Position numbers and translations under genes: made by a program. A stretch of 64,000 bases of DNA from Thioclava sediminum (GTDB taxonomy: Bacteria; Pseudomonadota; Alphaproteobacteria; Rhodobacterales; Rhodobacteraceae): the NCBI RefSeq assembly GCF_002020355.1, contig NZ_MPZV01000002.1, positions 966,686-1,030,685 on the forward strand, given 5' to 3'. Shown piece by piece: positions 45,433 through 55,630 of this stretch (position 1 is the first letter of the stretch; every line of letters begins with the position of its first letter). The notes below the pieces were generated by a model. It was not told the origin of the DNA and did not search any database. It saw only the letters and a list, made by a program, of their open reading frames with translations.

Positions 45433-46788
45433 TCATCGCGCACCGAGGGAACCGCGCTCGCGTGCGAGACCGAGCATCGCAAACACTGCCAGTCCGCTGA
45501 ACAAGGTGCTCATCACCACTGCCTCGTGCCAGCCCGCGAAGAAGCGCTCGCCATCGCGTCCGGCAATCAGGATCGAGATCAAGGCGATCCCGAGGGCGGA
45601 GCCGAGGTAGCGCGCGGTATTGTTGGCGGCCGACCCCATCGCGGCGCGCTCGGGCGGCACGGATTGCACCGCCTCATGCCCCAGCGCGGCGTTCAGGATA
45701 CCGTTCGAAACCCCGGCAATCAGCAGCCCCGGCACGAGGATCGCCCAACTCGCCGCAGGCGTCGCAAGCAGCATCAGGGCCTGCCCGACCCCGCAGCCGA
45801 CGATCCCGCCGATCACGCGCTGGCGCGAGGTCCAGCGCGCGGGCAAGCGATGCGCGTTGAGCGCGGAGATCGCGGTCAACGCCGACCATGCGAGGAGAAC
45901 GAAAGCGGCCGTAAGTGGCGTCTGCCCCATACCGCGCACCAGCACGGTTGGCACCAGAGACATCAGCGCAAGCACGCCCGCGCCCGAGGCGAAAGCCGCG
46001 AGAGTCGCGCCGGTGAAGGGCGCATGGGCAAAGAGATCGAGCCGCAGGATCGGGTTCGGAGCCCGGCGTTCGGTGCGCAAAAAGAGAGCCAGAAAGGCCA
46101 GCGCGCCCAATGCGAGCAAGCCCACCACGCCGAAAGCTCCCAACCGCAACTCGGTGAGCGCCGAGAGCAGGCAGCCGAGGCCGAGCATCAGAAGCAGACC
46201 GCCCGTGAGGTCGACCCGATGCGGGCTGCGCGGGCTCTCGGGCAGGCGGGCCGAGGCGCTCAGCGCAAGGATGGTCGCGGCAAGCGCGATCGCCCAATGC
46301 CCTGCGGGCCATCCGCCAATCGGCAGCAGCGCCGCGGCGAGGATCGGCCCGAGCGCCACGCCCGCGCCAAGGCCGGCGGCCCAGATCGCGGCGGCACGGC
46401 GGCGTGGCTCGCCCTCGTAGATCTGGCCCAGAAGCCCGAGGCCGCAGGCCATGATCCCGGCGCTGCCGAGGCCCTGCACGACACGCGCGACGATCAGGAA
46501 CAGACCGGTCGGCGCGAGTGCAGCGGCAACGGAAGCGAGCGCGGTGAGCCACAGCCCGCCCACGAAGGTCCGCCGCCGCCCCAGCGTATCGCCGAAGGCC
46601 CCGGCGATCAGAAGCCCGCAGGCCGCCCCCAATGGCATCCCCGACATGATCCAAGCCTGCTGCGCAGGGCCAAGCCCGAGCGCGGCGGTCATCGCCTCGA
46701 GCGTGGTCAGCGGCAGGGTGAAAACAACGAGGGACAGGAGTGTCGCAAGGGCCACGATGGCGAGCGGGGCTTTGGGGGTAACGGGCAT
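45433..46788 (-). CDS. MFS transporter (DHA2-like drug/metabolite efflux)
   Basis: 451 residues with about 14 hydrophobic segments. MFS motifs: GLLIAGAFGDTLGRRRTFVGG (motif A region, D-x-x-GRR), VARVVQGLGSAGIMA (motif B) and GAGVALGPILAAALLP (motif C, typical of antiporters). It begins 1 bp after the stop of a truncated gene on the same strand, so it was once the second gene of an operon. Substrate unknown. Confidence 0.9.
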   Translation of the reverse strand: MPVTPKAPLAIVALATLLSLVVFTLPLTTLEAMTAALGLGPAQQAWIMSGMPLGAACGLLIAGAFGDTLGRRRTFVGGLWLTALASVAAALAPTGLFLIVARVVQGLGSAGIMACGLGLLGQIYEGEPRRRAAAIWAAGLGAGVALGPILAAALLPIGGWPAGHWAIALAATILALSASARLPESPRSPHRVDLTGGLLLMLGLGCLLSALTELRLGAFGVVGLLALGALAFLALFLRTERRAPNPILRLDLFAHAPFTGATLAAFASGAGVLALMSLVPTVLVRGMGQTPLTAAFVLLAWSALTAISALNAHRLPARWTSRQRVIGGIVGCGVGQALMLLATPAASWAILVPGLLIAGVSNGILNAALGHEAVQSVPPERAAMGSAANNTARYLGSALGIALISILIAGRDGERFFAGWHEAVVMSTLFSGLAVFAMLGLARERGSLGAR

Positions 46789-46789
46789 T

Positions 46790-46912
46790 TCAGTTTTCCT
46801 TGGTCACGCGATGCCGAAGCCAGACGAGACCGCTCTCCAGCGTCTCGGTCTGACCCAGTTCCAGCGACTTGGTCGGGCCGGTGATCAGCCCCACCTGAGT
46901 GGTCGGGTTTGA
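46790..46912 (-). pseudogene. 3' remnant of an unidentified gene upstream of the MFS gene
   Basis: About 40 residues are open in frame (VGLITGPTKSLELGQTETL, then SGLVWLRHRVTKEN and a stop), with codon use like real genes and a stop 1 bp before the MFS start. The frame is closed upstream by a TAA where an IS3-like scar begins. I do not recognise the family. Confidence 0.4.
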
Positions 46913-46971
46913 TAGTTAGGGCATGACTGGCCCTGGTCCATCGGGACAAGGGATTCCGGGGCCGGTGGACG

Positions 46972-47040
46972 TTAGCCCAAAGCACTATGTGGTCTTTGGT
47001 GCCGTCGTGCCACTGGCGCGACGGTCCACTTCAGTGGGGG
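46972..47040 (-). mobile_element. IS3-family transposase C-terminal remnant
   Basis: On the minus strand a short frame ends RRHQRPHSALG and stop; RPHSALG is the hallmark near the C-terminus of IS3/integrase-core transposases. No intact transposase or terminal repeats are visible, so this is a scar. The remaining 46913-47101 gap has no other feature. Confidence 0.4.
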
Positions 47041-47101
47041 GAACGGAACAGTATGCGGATCGGAAGAGCGACCAGCACACCGCTTTGCATATCGACGGGT
47101 C

Positions 47102-47881
47102 TCAGAGTGTGAAGGCGGCGCGGAACGCCTCGAGTGCCGCCTCCTCATCGCCCTGCGCGAAGGCCTCCATGGCGACCGGGCCGCGATAGCCCATCTGCTG
47201 CAACGCTTTCGCCACACCGGCATAGTTGATCTCACCCGTGCCCGGCTCGAAGCGCCCCGGATTGTCGGCCACCTGAACCTCGCCGATCCAGGGCAGGCTC
47301 GCCTTGCACCAGCGGATCAGATCCCCTTCGCCGATCTGCGTATGATAGAGGTCGAGATTGATCCGCAGCTGCGGGCGATCGACGGTCGAGACCAGCGCCA
47401 GCACATCCACGGTAGAGCCGAAGGGGCAGCCCGGATGATCGATCGGGTTGAGGTTCTCGAGCGTGAAGACCACCCCCTCCGCCTCGGCCAGATCGCAAAT
47501 CCGGTTCAGTGTATCGCAGGCCCGCTGGAAGCTGCCCGGCGCGAAGCTGCCATGCTGCGGGATCGGGATACCGCCGTCGCCAAGACCCGTGCCATGCAGG
47601 TTGAGCCGGTCCACGCCGAGCCGCTTGCCAACCGCCACAGTTTCGCGAACCGAGCGCAACAGCATTTCCGCTCCCTCCGGGTCGCTCAGCCGTCCCTGCA
47701 GATAGCCATTCATGATCGTGTAATCCGCGCCCGCCGCCTCGAGCTTGTCGAGGTCGTGATCCGGCCAATTCCACAACCCCACGCCGAAGCCCATCTCGGT
47801 CAGCCGCGCTGCGCGCCATTCGATCGGCCGGTCGCGCCAGAGCATCTCTGCGCAGGCCGCCAGTTGAAACGGTTGTTCCAT
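47102..47881 (-). CDS. TIM-barrel isomerase, hydroxypyruvate isomerase (Hyi)-like, in iol operon
   Basis: 259 residues, xylose-isomerase-like TIM barrel. Metal-site segments: TLENLNPIDHPG (Glu), INLDLYHTQIGEG (Asp, His), EVQVADNPGRFEPGTGEINY and AMEAFAQGD. The ADNPGR.EPGTGEINY motif is typical of the Hyi branch, not IolI or IolH. It is the last gene of the minus-strand iol operon, 22 bp after iolB. It may isomerise a keto-inositol or a three-carbon intermediate. ATG 47881 has GGAGAAG upstream. Confidence 0.82.
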   Translation of the reverse strand: MEQPFQLAACAEMLWRDRPIEWRAARLTEMGFGVGLWNWPDHDLDKLEAAGADYTIMNGYLQGRLSDPEGAEMLLRSVRETVAVGKRLGVDRLNLHGTGLGDGGIPIPQHGSFAPGSFQRACDTLNRICDLAEAEGVVFTLENLNPIDHPGCPFGSTVDVLALVSTVDRPQLRINLDLYHTQIGEGDLIRWCKASLPWIGEVQVADNPGRFEPGTGEINYAGVAKALQQMGYRGPVAMEAFAQGDEEAALEAFRAAFTL

Positions 47882-47903
47882 TGTCTTCTCCACCCGGGCG
47901 CCC

Positions 47904-48710
47904 TCAGGCATCCCGATCCATGATCCACTGCACCGCCGGATCAGCCTGGAACCTCCAGTTACGACGCGGCCCGGCCATCACGTTGAGGTAATACATCTCG
48001 AACCCGTAGGGTGCCCCGCAGGGGTGATGCCCGCGCGGGACCAGCACCACGTCGCCATCACTCACCGCCATTGTCTCGTCCAGAGTGCCGTCCTCGGTAT
48101 AGACCCGCTGGATGCCGAAGCCCTGCGCCGGGTTCAGCCGGTGGTAATAGGTCTCCTCGAGATAGGTGATGCGCGGGAAGTCATCCTCGTCATGGCGGTG
48201 GCTGGGATAGCTCGACCAATGGCCCGCAGGCGTGAAGACTTCCGTGACCAGCAGACTGTCGCAGTAGTCCTCCCCCTCCATCGCGATATTGTTGATGTAG
48301 CGTGTATTGGTGCCAGTGCCGCGCTCGGTCAGGCTGATCCCGTCGGGTCCAATCTTGCGCGCTTCATGCCCGCTCTTGCCCGGCGCGAGGCAGACCGCGA
48401 TGGTGCAGTCGGTCTCGGCCACGGCCTCCCAATCCTGATCGTTCGGCACGTAGAGGCAATGCGGTGGCGTCTTCTCGAAGACATCCATCCGCTCGCCCAA
48501 GACACCCCAGTCCTGCCCAGCCGCCTTGATCGTGGCCTTGCCCTCGACCATCACGAGGATCGCCTCGTTCGGACCGGTGGCCTCCGCCGCACTCTCGCCC
48601 GCCCGCAGCCGGTAGAGCGAGAAGCCGACATAGCGCCAACCCGCCGATTGCGGGGTAATCTCGTGCACCTTGCCGTGGGTCCCAAAGGGTTTTCGCAACA
48701 GATCCGCCAT
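47904..48710 (-). CDS. iolB: 5-deoxy-glucuronate isomerase
   Basis: 268 residues with a bicupin fold. Metal ligands are visible in HWSSYPSHRHDEDD (His, His, Glu/Asp) and VLVPRGHHPCGAPYGFEMYYLNVMAG. IolB converts 5-deoxy-glucuronate to 5-dehydro-2-deoxy-gluconate, the substrate of IolC. ATG 48710 (MADLLRKPFG) follows the leader element and AAGGAGAG. Confidence 0.95.
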   Translation of the reverse strand: MADLLRKPFGTHGKVHEITPQSAGWRYVGFSLYRLRAGESAAEATGPNEAILVMVEGKATIKAAGQDWGVLGERMDVFEKTPPHCLYVPNDQDWEAVAETDCTIAVCLAPGKSGHEARKIGPDGISLTERGTGTNTRYINNIAMEGEDYCDSLLVTEVFTPAGHWSSYPSHRHDEDDFPRITYLEETYYHRLNPAQGFGIQRVYTEDGTLDETMAVSDGDVVLVPRGHHPCGAPYGFEMYYLNVMAGPRRNWRFQADPAVQWIMDRDA

Positions 48711-48730
48711 GTCTCTCTCCTTCCAACTGC

Positions 48731-48783
48731 TCAAAATATCCCGGGGGGCTCCCATAGGGAGCGGGGGCAGAGCCCCCTCCCGG
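48731..48783 (-). repeat. 5'-leader element copy 3, between iolE and iolB
   Basis: On the minus strand: GGGGGC-TCT-GCCCCC hairpin (48763-48777), CGCTCCC...GGGAGC, then CCCCGGGATATTTTGAGCAG, TTGGAAGGAGAG and the iolB ATG. Nearly identical to the copy before iolC/iolD at 51.6 kb. Confidence 0.65.
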
Positions 48784-48785
48784 TC

Positions 48786-49691
48786 TCAACCCGCGATCAA
48801 CCCCACCTCGGCAGCCGCGCCTTTCAACGTCTTCAGCCCCAGCGACTGATACTCGAACGGATTGCGCAGATCGGGATCCTGCTCGGCCTCGATCACGATC
48901 CAGCCGTCATAGCCCGCCTCCTTCAGGATCCGCAGGAGCGGTGCGAACTCCACCCCGCCCTCGGGATCACCCGGCACCGTGAAGACGCCGCCGCGCACCC
49001 CGTCCATGAAACTCATGCCCAGATCGCGCACCTGCCGCATCACCGCGGGGCGAACGTTCTTGGCGTGGAAATGGCGCACGCGGTCGACGTATTTGCGCAG
49101 CATCGGCGCGGGATCGACCCCGTCGCCGCCGAAATAGCAATGCCCCGCGTCGAAAAGCAACTTCGTCGCAGGCCCCGTCGCCGCTATGAACGCGTCGATC
49201 TCGGCAGGCGTCTCGACGACAGTGCCCATGTGGTGGTGATAGACCAGATCAATGCCCTGCTCGGCCGTGAACGCCGCCAGTTCCTCGATCTTCGCCCCGA
49301 ACGCCACCATCTCGGCCGCGCTCAGCACCGGCTTCTCGCTCAGCGGCACATCTAGCCCCTGCACCGAATTCGAGGTCTCACAGGCAATACAGACCTTGCA
49401 GCCATTATGCTTTAGCTTGTCGAGATGCGGCTGGATCGCCGCCTTCTCCGCCTCCACCGATTGCGTCAGAAGGTTCAACGAATACCAGCCCGAGACGAAA
49501 TCCAGCCCATAGCGGCCCAACAATTGCTTGAGCGCTTCCGCGTCGTCCTGCGGCCAGCGATGGCCATTCTCGATCCCCTCGAAACCGATCTCGGCGGCCT
49601 CGCGGAGGATCTGCTCGGTCGGGATATGCGCGCCCAGGGAATGGTCGTCATCATTGGCCCAGGCGATCGGGTTCGTGCCGAAACGGATCAT
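48786..49691 (-). CDS. iolE: inosose dehydratase (2-keto-myo-inositol dehydratase)
   Basis: 301 residues, TIM-barrel: [19 protein letters not shown] at the N-terminus is diagnostic of IolE, followed by [21 protein letters not shown] in two parts and [17 protein letters not shown]. It dehydrates 2-keto-myo-inositol to the trihydroxycyclohexanedione used by IolD. ATG 49691 overlaps no gene; iolD ends 11 bp upstream. Confidence 0.95.
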   Translation of the reverse strand: MIRFGTNPIAWANDDDHSLGAHIPTEQILREAAEIGFEGIENGHRWPQDDAEALKQLLGRYGLDFVSGWYSLNLLTQSVEAEKAAIQPHLDKLKHNGCKVCIACETSNSVQGLDVPLSEKPVLSAAEMVAFGAKIEELAAFTAEQGIDLVYHHHMGTVVETPAEIDAFIAATGPATKLLFDAGHCYFGGDGVDPAPMLRKYVDRVRHFHAKNVRPAVMRQVRDLGMSFMDGVRGGVFTVPGDPEGGVEFAPLLRILKEAGYDGWIVIEAEQDPDLRNPFEYQSLGLKTLKGAAAEVGLIAG

Positions 49692-49702
49692 CTCTTTCCT
49701 CC

Positions 49703-51559
49703 TCAATTCACCAGCCGCGCGTTTGCGATCTGGGTCAGGTATTCTTCGAAGCGATCGCGCTGCTTCTGGCGGTCCGAGACCTCGGGCACCGCCACGTCCC
49801 AGAAGAAGCCATGTTCGCCCGCCGTGGTCTCGAGACCCGTGCCCGGGAAGTCCTTGGCCACGGTGTCGATCACGATGACCGTCGGGATGTCACGCTCGCG
49901 CGCAGCTTTCACTTCCGCCTCGAGCTGGTCGGTATCCTTGGCCTTCACCGCATGCGCGCCCATCGCCGCCGCGTGCGCGACGTAGTCGATCTCCGGCTGC
50001 ACCTCGACATTGCAATCGACATACATGTTGTTGAAAGGCTCGCCGCCGCAGCCCATCGTCTGCAACCGGTTGATGCAGCCATAGCCGCGGTTGTCGGTCA
50101 GGATCACCGTGAAGGGCACCCGCCGCATCACCGCCGTCGCGAGCTCCGAATTCGCCATCATGTAAGAGCCGTCGCCCACGAAGCAGAGCACGTCACGCTC
50201 GGGCCGCGCGAGCTTGAGACCCATCGCGCCCGCCACCTCGTAGCCCATGCAGGAGTAACCGTATTCCATGTGATAGCCCCCCTGAGAGGGCTTCCACAGC
50301 AGCTTCAGCGCACCGGGCATCGTGCCTGCCGCGCACATCGCGACCGCATCTTCGCCGGTCGCGCGCTGCACCGCGCCGATCACCTGACCGTCGGTCGGCA
50401 GCGCCGCCTGATCCTCGGGGCGCGCGCAATAGGCGTCGACCGCGCGCAGCCAGTCCTCGCGGGCCTCCGCATCGGGCGCCGCGGCCTGATAATCGCCAAG
50501 TGCGGCGCTGAGCTGCTCGAGCGCGACCTTGGCATCGGCCACGAGGCTTTCCGCCCCGTGCTTGGCCGCGTCATAGCCGTGGATATTGATCGAGACGAGC
50601 TTCGCCCCGGCCCCGAACAGCGTCCGCGAGCCGGTGGTGAAGTCCTGGAACCGCGTGCCCACCCCGATCACCAGATCGGCGTTTTGCGAGGCGGTATTGG
50701 CCGCCGCCGAACCGTCCACGCCGGACGCGCCAAAACTCATCGGATGGCTCTGCGCGAGGCTCGACTTGCCTGCCTGCGTCTCCGCCACCGGAATCTGATG
50801 CTTCGACGCGAACTCGGCCAGCGTGTCCTCGGCTTGGCTATAGACCACACCGCCGCCTGCGATGATCACCGGGTTCTTCGCCGCTTTGACCATCTCCGCG
50901 ACCCGCGCCAGTTCCCCCGCATCGGGAGCGGGACGGCGAATGCGCCAGACGCGCGGCTCGAAGAACTCGACCGGGTAATCGTAAGCCTCGGCCTGCGTGT
51001 CTTGACAGAAGGCCAGCACGGCGGGACCGCAATTGGCCGGATCGGTCATCACCCGCAGCGCCCGCGGCAGCGCGGACAGGATATGCTCGGGCCGCGAGAT
51101 ACGGTCGTAATAGCGCGAGACCGGGCGGAAGCAGTCATTGGCGCTGACGGTGCCATCGTCGAAATCCTCGACCTGTTGCAGCACTGGATCGGGACGGCGC
51201 GTCGCGAACACGTCGCCCGCCACGATCAGCACCGGCAGCCGGTTCACATGCGCGAGCGCGGCGGCCGTCACGAGGTTCGTCGAGCCCGGCCCGATCGAAC
51301 TCGACACCGCATGCGCCCGCGTGCGTTTCTTGCCCTTGGCATAGGCGATCGCCGCATGGCCCATCGTCTGCTCGTTCTGCCCGCGCCAGGTCGGGAAGAC
51401 GTCCTTGTAGGCATGCAGCGCCTCGCCGATCCCGGCCACGTTGCCATGCCCGAAGATCGCCCACATCCCTTCGATGAACCGCTCGCCATCCTCGGTCATC
51501 TGCACCGAGAGCCACTTCACCATCGCCTGCGCGGCGGTCAGCCGGATCGTCTCGCTCAT
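49703..51559 (-). CDS. iolD: 3D-(3,5/4)-trihydroxycyclohexane-1,2-dione acylhydrolase
   Basis: 618 residues, ThDP-dependent acetolactate-synthase fold. The cofactor motif is [18 protein letters not shown]...NRGYGCI (GDG...N), and the N-terminal PYR domain has [17 protein letters not shown], whose Glu activates ThDP-type catalysis in the family. IolD opens the ring to 5-deoxy-glucuronate. ATG 51559 ([17 protein letters not shown]) follows AGAGAGGAAGAGAG. A leader element precedes it. Confidence 0.96.
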   Translation of the reverse strand: MSETIRLTAAQAMVKWLSVQMTEDGERFIEGMWAIFGHGNVAGIGEALHAYKDVFPTWRGQNEQTMGHAAIAYAKGKKRTRAHAVSSSIGPGSTNLVTAAALAHVNRLPVLIVAGDVFATRRPDPVLQQVEDFDDGTVSANDCFRPVSRYYDRISRPEHILSALPRALRVMTDPANCGPAVLAFCQDTQAEAYDYPVEFFEPRVWRIRRPAPDAGELARVAEMVKAAKNPVIIAGGGVVYSQAEDTLAEFASKHQIPVAETQAGKSSLAQSHPMSFGASGVDGSAAANTASQNADLVIGVGTRFQDFTTGSRTLFGAGAKLVSINIHGYDAAKHGAESLVADAKVALEQLSAALGDYQAAAPDAEAREDWLRAVDAYCARPEDQAALPTDGQVIGAVQRATGEDAVAMCAAGTMPGALKLLWKPSQGGYHMEYGYSCMGYEVAGAMGLKLARPERDVLCFVGDGSYMMANSELATAVMRRVPFTVILTDNRGYGCINRLQTMGCGGEPFNNMYVDCNVEVQPEIDYVAHAAAMGAHAVKAKDTDQLEAEVKAARERDIPTVIVIDTVAKDFPGTGLETTAGEHGFFWDVAVPEVSDRQKQRDRFEEYLTQIANARLVN

Positions 51560-51589
51560 CTCTCTCTTCCTCTCTAGGGCCACTTCCTC

Positions 51590-51700
51590 TTGACCCAAAT
51601 ATCCCGGGGGGCTCCCGTCAGGGAGCGGGGGCAGAGCCCCCTCCCCGTTTCGGTCTGCGCGCCTGCGCGCGCGGGGGCAGAGCCCCCTCCCCGCTTACAT
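51590..51700 (-). repeat. 5'-leader element copy 4 with duplicated hairpin, between iolC and iolD
   Basis: Two GGGGGC-AGA-GCCCCC hairpins (51627-51641 and 51673-51687) lie after the iolC stop; the proximal one is followed on the minus strand by GGGAGC, CCCCGGGATATTTGGGTCAA and GAGGAAG, about 40 bases before the iolD start. Confidence 0.65.
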
Positions 51701-51701
51701 C

Positions 51702-53621
51702 TCAAGCCGCCTTGGCTGCCTTCGCCCGCGCTCCGTCCCAGATCCCGCACAGCCGCGTGTAGCGCCGCGCCATCTCGGCCACGGCCTCGGCATCGGCCAA
51801 CTCATCGGCCATCCAGCCCCGCGCCACGTCGCCGAAGATCGTCCGGCCCACGGCGAAGCCCTTGACCAGATCGAACCCGGCCGCGACCTCGAAGCTGGCG
51901 GCCAGTTCCGCCTCCGGCGCATCCAAGCCCAGCACCACGATCCCGCGGGTGTGCTTGTCGAATTCCTCGATGGCGGCCACGGCCTTGGCCCATCCGGCCG
52001 CGTCCGCCATCGGTTCCAGCTTCCACCAATCAGGGTAGACGCCGATCTCGTAGAATTGCCGGATCAGGGTCGCGGTGGTGTCGGCATCGACCGGCCCCAC
52101 CTTGGACGGAATGACCTCAAGCAGGAATTCCAGCCCGTTCCTGCGCGCCGCGGTAAAGAGGCGCTTCACCGTCGCCTCCTGATTGGCCCGCGTCTCGGCA
52201 TCGTCGTCGGGGTGGCAGAAGCACAGGACCTTCACCACCTCCTCGCGCGCCCATTGGGTCAGACCGCCGCAATCGGGCCCCAGTTCCGGCTCCAGGTCCA
52301 GCGGGCGCGAGCCCGGCCATTCGCAGGGTCGCCCGATCCAGAGGCCCGAACCGGAGGCCGCATGCAGCGCCGCACGTCCGATGCGGTCATCGCAGAGGAT
52401 ACCATAGCCCGGACGCCCGTCCTGCACCTTGGTCGCCGCCGAAAGGCACAGCTCCTTGAACGCCCCGCCCTTCTCGCGCGTGTAACCCGGCATCTCCTCC
52501 AGCTGCATCCGGTGATCGAAGGCGAAGACCCGATAATCGGGCCAGTCGGGCAGCGAGCGCGTGTGCCGGTTGGTCGACCAGTGGATCTGCTCCAGCTCCG
52601 CATCGTTGCGCAGATCGGGTTGCTTCACGCCGCGCTTGAGGAAGAACTCCAGCTCGGTCAGCGAGGGATAAGCCGGCGTGCAGCCATGGCGCGAGACCGC
52701 AAACGCCCCGCAGGCATTGGCGTATTCGAGCGCCTTCGGCCAGCTCTCGCCATCGAGCCAGCCCTTCATCAGCCCCGAGAAGAACCCGTCCCCCGCGCCC
52801 AGCACGTTGAACACTTCGATCGGGAAGCCCGGGCCGGTCTGGCCGTCATCGAGGCTGTCGGGAATGTCGCCCTCGAAGGCCACCGCGCCGGCGGCTCCGC
52901 GTTTGCACACCAGCGTGGCATCGGAGACCTTGCGCACCGCACGCAGTGCTTCGATCGTGTCTGTCGAGCCGCCCGCGATGTGAAACTCCTCTTCCGTGCC
53001 CACGATCAGGTCGAAATGGTGCAGCGTGGCCATCAGGCTCGACGTCACTTCGGCGCTCTCGACGAAGCGGCTCTCGCCCTCGCCATGACCCGCGACGCCC
53101 CAAAGGTTCGGGCGGTAGTCGATGTCGAGCGCGGTCTTCGCCCCATGCTTGCGGGCCAGTTCCAGCGCCTTCAGCACCGCCGCCCGCGTGCGCGGATGCG
53201 ACAGATGCGTTCCGGTCGCGAGCACGCTCCGCGTCCGCGCGATCAGCGCTTCGTCGATATCCTCCTCGCTCAGCGCCATGTCCGCGCAGTTCTCACGGTA
53301 GAAGATCAGCGGGAACTGTTCCTCATCGCGAATGCCGAGGATCACCAGCGCGGTCAGCCGCTCCGGATCGGTCGCAACCCCGGTCACATCCACCCCCTCG
53401 CGTACAAGCTGCTCGCGAATGAAGCGGCCCATATGCTCGTCGCCCACCCGCGTGATCAGCCCCGACTTCAGCCCCAGCCGCGCCGTCCCGCAGGCGATGT
53501 TCGTCGGAGACCCGCCGATATACTTCTCGAACGAGCCCATATCCTCCAGACGCCCGCCAATCTGCGCCCCATACAAATCCACGCCTGCCCGCCCAATCGT
53601 GATCACGTCGAGGTTTTTCAT
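51702..53621 (-). CDS. iolC: bifunctional 5-dehydro-2-deoxygluconokinase / DUF2090 aldolase-like protein
   Basis: 639 residues in two domains. Residues 1 to about 325 are a PfkB sugar kinase ([18 protein letters not shown] at the start, [36 protein letters not shown] with the catalytic Asp). Residues about 330-639 are a DUF2090 TIM-barrel resembling class I aldolases ([49 protein letters not shown]). Fusion suggests phosphorylation and cleavage of 5-dehydro-2-deoxygluconate in one chain, supplying both IolC and IolJ steps. ATG 53621 overlaps the upstream gene's stop. Confidence 0.93.
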   Translation of the reverse strand: MKNLDVITIGRAGVDLYGAQIGGRLEDMGSFEKYIGGSPTNIACGTARLGLKSGLITRVGDEHMGRFIREQLVREGVDVTGVATDPERLTALVILGIRDEEQFPLIFYRENCADMALSEEDIDEALIARTRSVLATGTHLSHPRTRAAVLKALELARKHGAKTALDIDYRPNLWGVAGHGEGESRFVESAEVTSSLMATLHHFDLIVGTEEEFHIAGGSTDTIEALRAVRKVSDATLVCKRGAAGAVAFEGDIPDSLDDGQTGPGFPIEVFNVLGAGDGFFSGLMKGWLDGESWPKALEYANACGAFAVSRHGCTPAYPSLTELEFFLKRGVKQPDLRNDAELEQIHWSTNRHTRSLPDWPDYRVFAFDHRMQLEEMPGYTREKGGAFKELCLSAATKVQDGRPGYGILCDDRIGRAALHAASGSGLWIGRPCEWPGSRPLDLEPELGPDCGGLTQWAREEVVKVLCFCHPDDDAETRANQEATVKRLFTAARRNGLEFLLEVIPSKVGPVDADTTATLIRQFYEIGVYPDWWKLEPMADAAGWAKAVAAIEEFDKHTRGIVVLGLDAPEAELAASFEVAAGFDLVKGFAVGRTIFGDVARGWMADELADAEAVAEMARRYTRLCGIWDGARAKAAKAA

Positions 53622-54742
53622 GCCATATCTCCGATCCGGATCGGAGCGCCGTTCGAGCGCGCCATCGCGTGGATCACCGTCTCGATCTCCAGACCGGCAG
53701 CGAAATCGGGGCCGGCATTCGGCCCGCCCGCGATGGCTGCGCACAGGTCGCGCGCCTCGATCACTTTCTGTTCGTTGAAGCCGAAATTATGCCCCGGCGC
53801 GGGGCAGAAGGCGGCGAAATCGGGCTGATCGGGGCCGGTCAGGTGACGGGTGAACCCCGCCTCTCCGGCGCGATGCAGCCACAGCTCGTTCATGTTCTCC
53901 TGATCGAAGACCAAGGTGCCGTCCGAGCCATGGATTTCCCATTGCAGGCGACATTTGCGCCCGCGCGCGACCCGCGAGGTGGCGAAGGAGCCCTGCGCGC
54001 CGCTCGCGAACCGGATCAGGGCCAACGCGCTGTCCTCGTTCTCGACCGGCTTGGGGCCATCGGGGGAGCTGCGCTCGGGGATCGCGATCTGGGTCATCGC
54101 GGTCAGTTCCTCCACCGGCCCCATCAGCGCCACCATTTGCGACACGAGGTGGCAGCCCAGATCGCCCAAAGCGCCCAGACCGCCAGCCTCGCGCGTCATC
54201 CGCCACGACCACGGGAGGCGCGGGTCGGCGGAATAGTCTTCGTCATAGACGCCCCGGAACGCGCGGGGCGTGCCGATCGCGCCCTCCGAGATCAGCTTGC
54301 GCGCCATCTGGAAAGCGGGCGACCGAAGGTAGTTGTAACCGAGGATCGTGACCTGCCCGGGATGCTCCGCTGCGAGCCCGGCCATCGCCCGCGCATCCTC
54401 GAGCGTCAGCGCCATCGGCTTTTCCAGCCAGACATGCTTGCCCGCACGCAGGGCGGTCTCGGCCATCGGGCGGTGCAATCCGTTGGGCGCAGTGATCGAG
54501 ACCACATCGACCGCCGGATCGGCGCAAGTCGCCTGCCAATCGTCGCTGCCACGCGCGAAGCCGAACTGCTCGGCGAAGGCGCGGGCCTTGTCGGAGGGCG
54601 TGTCGCAGAGGATCTCCAGCAGCGGATGCGCTCCGCCGAAGACGGTCGCGAGGTTGCGCCACGCCATCGCGTGGCATTTGCCCATGAAGCCGGTCCCGAT
54701 CAGGGCCACGCCAAGCGGAGTTTCGGGCATCGGAAGCGCCAT
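53618..54742 (-). CDS. Gfo/Idh/MocA family oxidoreductase (iol operon)
   Basis: 374 residues. Rossmann motif [19 protein letters not shown], then [15 protein letters not shown] (EKP motif) and a C-terminal beta-sheet domain with [13 protein letters not shown] and the catalytic His region. It probably oxidises another inositol isomer (scyllo-inositol) or a derivative, beside iolG. ATG 54742 has GAGGG upstream; ATG 54766 is possible. It overlaps iolC by 4 bp. Confidence 0.92.
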   Translation of the reverse strand: MALPMPETPLGVALIGTGFMGKCHAMAWRNLATVFGGAHPLLEILCDTPSDKARAFAEQFGFARGSDDWQATCADPAVDVVSITAPNGLHRPMAETALRAGKHVWLEKPMALTLEDARAMAGLAAEHPGQVTILGYNYLRSPAFQMARKLISEGAIGTPRAFRGVYDEDYSADPRLPWSWRMTREAGGLGALGDLGCHLVSQMVALMGPVEELTAMTQIAIPERSSPDGPKPVENEDSALALIRFASGAQGSFATSRVARGRKCRLQWEIHGSDGTLVFDQENMNELWLHRAGEAGFTRHLTGPDQPDFAAFCPAPGHNFGFNEQKVIEARDLCAAIAGGPNAGPDFAAGLEIETVIHAMARSNGAPIRIGDMA

Positions 54743-54807
54743 GTCACCCTCAGTTCCTGTCGTCATTGCAGTCCGTGGCAGGGGCAGGTCGCGCCCCTGC
54801 CCGCTTG

Positions 54808-55629
54808 TCAGATCGTGCCGCCGAGCGAGCCCTCGAGCTGCGCCATCTCCTGGCCACCGGCCATCAGGTCCTGCAACTCGTTCGGCGTGATCTCGCCCCG
54901 GGTTGCGGTGCCCAGCGTCTTGCCGCGATTGAGCACGGTGAAGCGGTCGCCCACCGCCATCGCATGGCGCACGTTGTGGCTGATGAACACGACACCCACG
55001 CCCTGCTTGCGCACCTTGTCGATCGTGGCGAGCACGTTCGAAGTCTGGCGCACGCCGAGTGCGGAGGTCGGCTCGTCGAGGATCAGAACTTTCGCGCCGA
55101 AATAGACCGCGCGCGCGATGGCGACGGTCTGACGTTCGCCACCCGAAAGCGTGCCCACCGCCTGATCGGGACCGCGCAGGTTGATGCCCATATTGCGCAT
55201 CTCCTCGACGCACACCTCGTTGGCCCGCGCCACGTCGAAGCGCTTGAACGGACCCGCCCCTTTCGTGGGCTCGCGCCCCATAAAGAAATTGCGCGTCACG
55301 CTCATCAGGGGGATCATCGCGAGATCCTGAAACACCGTGGCGATCCCGGCCTCCATCGCATCGCGCGGGCTCGAGAAGTTCATCGGCTTGTCCTCGAACA
55401 GGATCTCGCCCTCGGTCGGCTTGTGCACGCCCGACATCGTCTTGATGAAGGTCGATTTGCCCGCGCCGTTATCGCCGAGAAGGCAGTGACACTCGCCGGG
55501 GCGGATATCGAAGCTGACACCGGCTAGCGCGATCACGTTGCCGAAGTGCTTCTTGATGCCGCGCATCTCGAGGATGGGCTTGGCGTCATCGGCGACGGCG
55601 CCGTGGTGGAATGCGGTCTCAATTTCCAT
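54808..55629 (-). CDS. sugar/inositol ABC transporter ATP-binding protein
   Basis: 273 residues with a single ABC domain: Walker [11 protein letters not shown], signature [14 protein letters not shown], Walker [13 protein letters not shown]. Most CUT2 ATPases have two fused domains; this short form resembles the FrcA type. It starts 1 bp after the permease stop, in the same operon. Its partners are the permease and the periplasmic protein upstream. Confidence 0.94.
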   Translation of the reverse strand: MEIETAFHHGAVADDAKPILEMRGIKKHFGNVIALAGVSFDIRPGECHCLLGDNGAGKSTFIKTMSGVHKPTEGEILFEDKPMNFSSPRDAMEAGIATVFQDLAMIPLMSVTRNFFMGREPTKGAGPFKRFDVARANEVCVEEMRNMGINLRGPDQAVGTLSGGERQTVAIARAVYFGAKVLILDEPTSALGVRQTSNVLATIDKVRKQGVGVVFISHNVRHAMAVGDRFTVLNRGKTLGTATRGEITPNELQDLMAGGQEMAQLEGSLGGTI

Positions 55630-55630
55630 A

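Noticed and set aside
51951..53828. 625-residue plus-strand open frame over iolC
   Set aside because: Shadow of iolC; composition is His/Arg/Gln-rich and no motif is present.
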